From positions 1 to 21,369 of the forward strand of contig JALGZU010000011.1 in assembly GCA_025774735.1 (NCBI GenBank): a DNA stretch of 21,369 bases. The letters are read 5' to 3'. The notes under the pieces are model-generated. The model was not told the DNA's origin, ran no database searches, and saw nothing but the letters and a program-made list of their open reading frames with translations. Positions 20,617 through 21,369 of the stretch are shown one piece after another (position 1 is the first letter of the stretch; each line of letters begins with the position of its first letter). The stretch is from a candidate division LCP-89 bacterium (GTDB lineage Bacteria > Electryoneota > B3-LCP). The position numbers and the translations under genes are program-made.

Positions 20617-21200
20617 CAGTCGATCAGAGTTTTCAGTATGCGCTCTACGCACTTGCGCATCGTCTCAGAAGTGGTCTTGCCGCTCAGCCCGAATAGTGAG
20701 GCGAATAAACCGCGCCGTCCTTCGCTGTGCGATACAGCCCATACCGTACTCCCGGTCTGTGTCTCGACCATGCGTAGGTCCAGGGTCACCGTGGAGGATG
20801 AAATGCCTCCGCTGCGCACCGTGTTCACTTCACTGACAGTCCCGAAAACCAGCGCTTGTACCCCCAACCGCTCCCCCAGTTGCTTGATCTGGGTGATATC
20901 CAGGGTTCCTGTCCGGGTCAGGTTGAATTCACTCAGAGCTTTTGCCGTCTCCCCGGGTTCGGTCAGGTCGTAGGTCTCGCTGGCGAGGAGTTCCGTCAGG
21001 AAAATCAGCGTCGCCTGCTTCCCGGCGCCCTGAGACTGGGACAGATTCTCGAAAGGAATCACCCCCACCGTCTCGATATAATAAAAATCGTAGGTGCGAT
21101 CCAGGAATACCACCGGCCCGCCGCAGCCCGCCAGAAAAACCGTCAGGCTGAGTGCTATCGATATGAACAGGATCCCTGAGTGCTTTGCGTCGCTCTTCAT
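20616..21200 (-). CDS. CsgG-like outer-membrane lipoprotein
   Basis: A 194-residue lipoprotein. The lipobox LAGC puts the lipidated Cys at residue 26, with GG after it, which suits transport to the outer membrane. The mature chain is a single CsgG/GNA1162-like domain: ETVGVIPFENLSQSQGAGK (about 43-61), LTELLASETYDLTEPGE, LGVQALVFGTVSEVN and MVETQTGSTVWAVSHSEG, then GLFASLFGLSGKTTSETMRK. CsgG-family lipoproteins form ring-shaped export channels or anchor envelope complexes. Whether this shorter protein can make a pore is not known. The start is supported by AAGGGG 7 nt upstream; it lies 10 nt after the stop codon of the barrel gene. Confidence 0.75.
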   Translation of the reverse strand: MKSDAKHSGILFISIALSLTVFLAGCGGPVVFLDRTYDFYYIETVGVIPFENLSQSQGAGKQATLIFLTELLASETYDLTEPGETAKALSEFNLTRTGTLDITQIKQLGERLGVQALVFGTVSEVNTVRSGGISSSTVTLDLRMVETQTGSTVWAVSHSEGRRGLFASLFGLSGKTTSETMRKCVERILKTLID

Positions 21201-21210
21201 GAAGGTCCCC

Positions 21211-21369
21211 TTAAAAGCTCGTATTGAATCCGATTCTATAAGAATCGATTTCTTCGATCTGTTCTTGTTCTATCCGGTTCAGCGAGTAACCGAAGAAGAG
21301 GTTGGTTCGGTTGCTTAAATTGTACTGACTCTGCACGTTCAGCGTTTGAGTGTGATAGCCCGAATTGCT
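21211..21369 (-). CDS. outer-membrane beta-barrel protein, C-terminal end only
   Basis: The last 52 codons of a gene whose start lies beyond the window. The chain alternates polar and hydrophobic residues in amphipathic strands (QTLNVQSQYNLSNRTNLFFG, YSLNRIEQEQ) and ends in YRIGFNTSF, the terminal aromatic residue and alternate pattern being the BAM recognition signal of outer-membrane barrels. It is the first visible gene of the minus-strand operon. By position it could be the porin part of a porin-cytochrome conduit, but its size and strand number cannot be seen here. Confidence 0.65.
   Translation of the reverse strand, partial: SNSGYHTQTLNVQSQYNLSNRTNLFFGYSLNRIEQEQIEEIDSYRIGFNTSF

Overview
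The window looks like chromosome of an uncultivated, GC-rich Gram-negative bacterium of the FCB supergroup (Fibrobacterota/Chlorobiota/Bacteroidota and allied candidate phyla). The basis is three secreted proteins ending in the PNPFN...GxYFYRL...K(A/L/M)xLxK tail (FlgD-like/type A sorting domain of type IX secretion), an AsmA protein, an outer-membrane barrel, densely packed multiheme cytochromes, and sigma70-like promoters (TTGACA/TATCTT) rather than the Bacteroidota TAnnTTTG type. The exact phylum cannot be fixed from the sequence alone.

Layout. Plus strand, 72-14363: an AsmA-like protein; a small secreted protein with a sorting tail; a three-gene cassette (GGT-like Ntn hydrolase, 7TM membrane protein, D-Ala-D-Ala-ligase-like ATP-grasp); a right-handed beta-helix secreted protein with a cysteine ladder; an aldehyde dehydrogenase; and a seven-repeat propeller-like secreted protein with the same tail module. 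Minus strand, 21369-14714, converging on a bidirectional terminator near 14680: the end of an outer-membrane barrel, a CsgG-like lipoprotein, a protein with two more CsgG-like domains, a double-parvulin prolyl isomerase that appears split by a frameshift at a G6 run, a 26-heme cytochrome and a 16-heme cytochrome. Spacings of -19 to +16 nt and stop/start overlaps say this is one operon.

The gene-free stretches are mostly repeats. At 2574-2815, 9959-10544, 11982-12263 and 14364-14590 there are several families of short palindromic repeats: A (TCATTGCGAGGA...CGAAGCAATCTC), B (TGTCATTCCCGC...GCGGGAATC), C (GTAGGGGCGGAC...GTCCGCCC, often followed by T runs) and D (a C-like frame with a CCGGGACA/TGTCCCGG hairpin). 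A 22-nt hairpin module sits inside members of at least two of these families, probably three. The gap 3545-3942 holds a terminator, two promoters and a long leader. The gap 12293-12506 holds a structured leader. Nothing recognisable was seen at 14591-14664 or 10409-10544 beyond a ribosome binding site.

Two candidate systems stand out. First, the minus-strand operon reads as a machine for making and exporting a 42-heme extracellular electron conduit: cytochromes, periplasmic folding factor, CsgG-like outer-membrane proteins and a barrel. Second, the GGT-like/7TM/ATP-grasp cassette resembles predicted ATP-grasp amidoligase operons, but its GGT-like member has lost the glutamate-binding residues and its 7TM protein lacks the usual transglutaminase domain. 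The cassette therefore probably builds and trims an unknown peptide or amide rather than handling glutathione.
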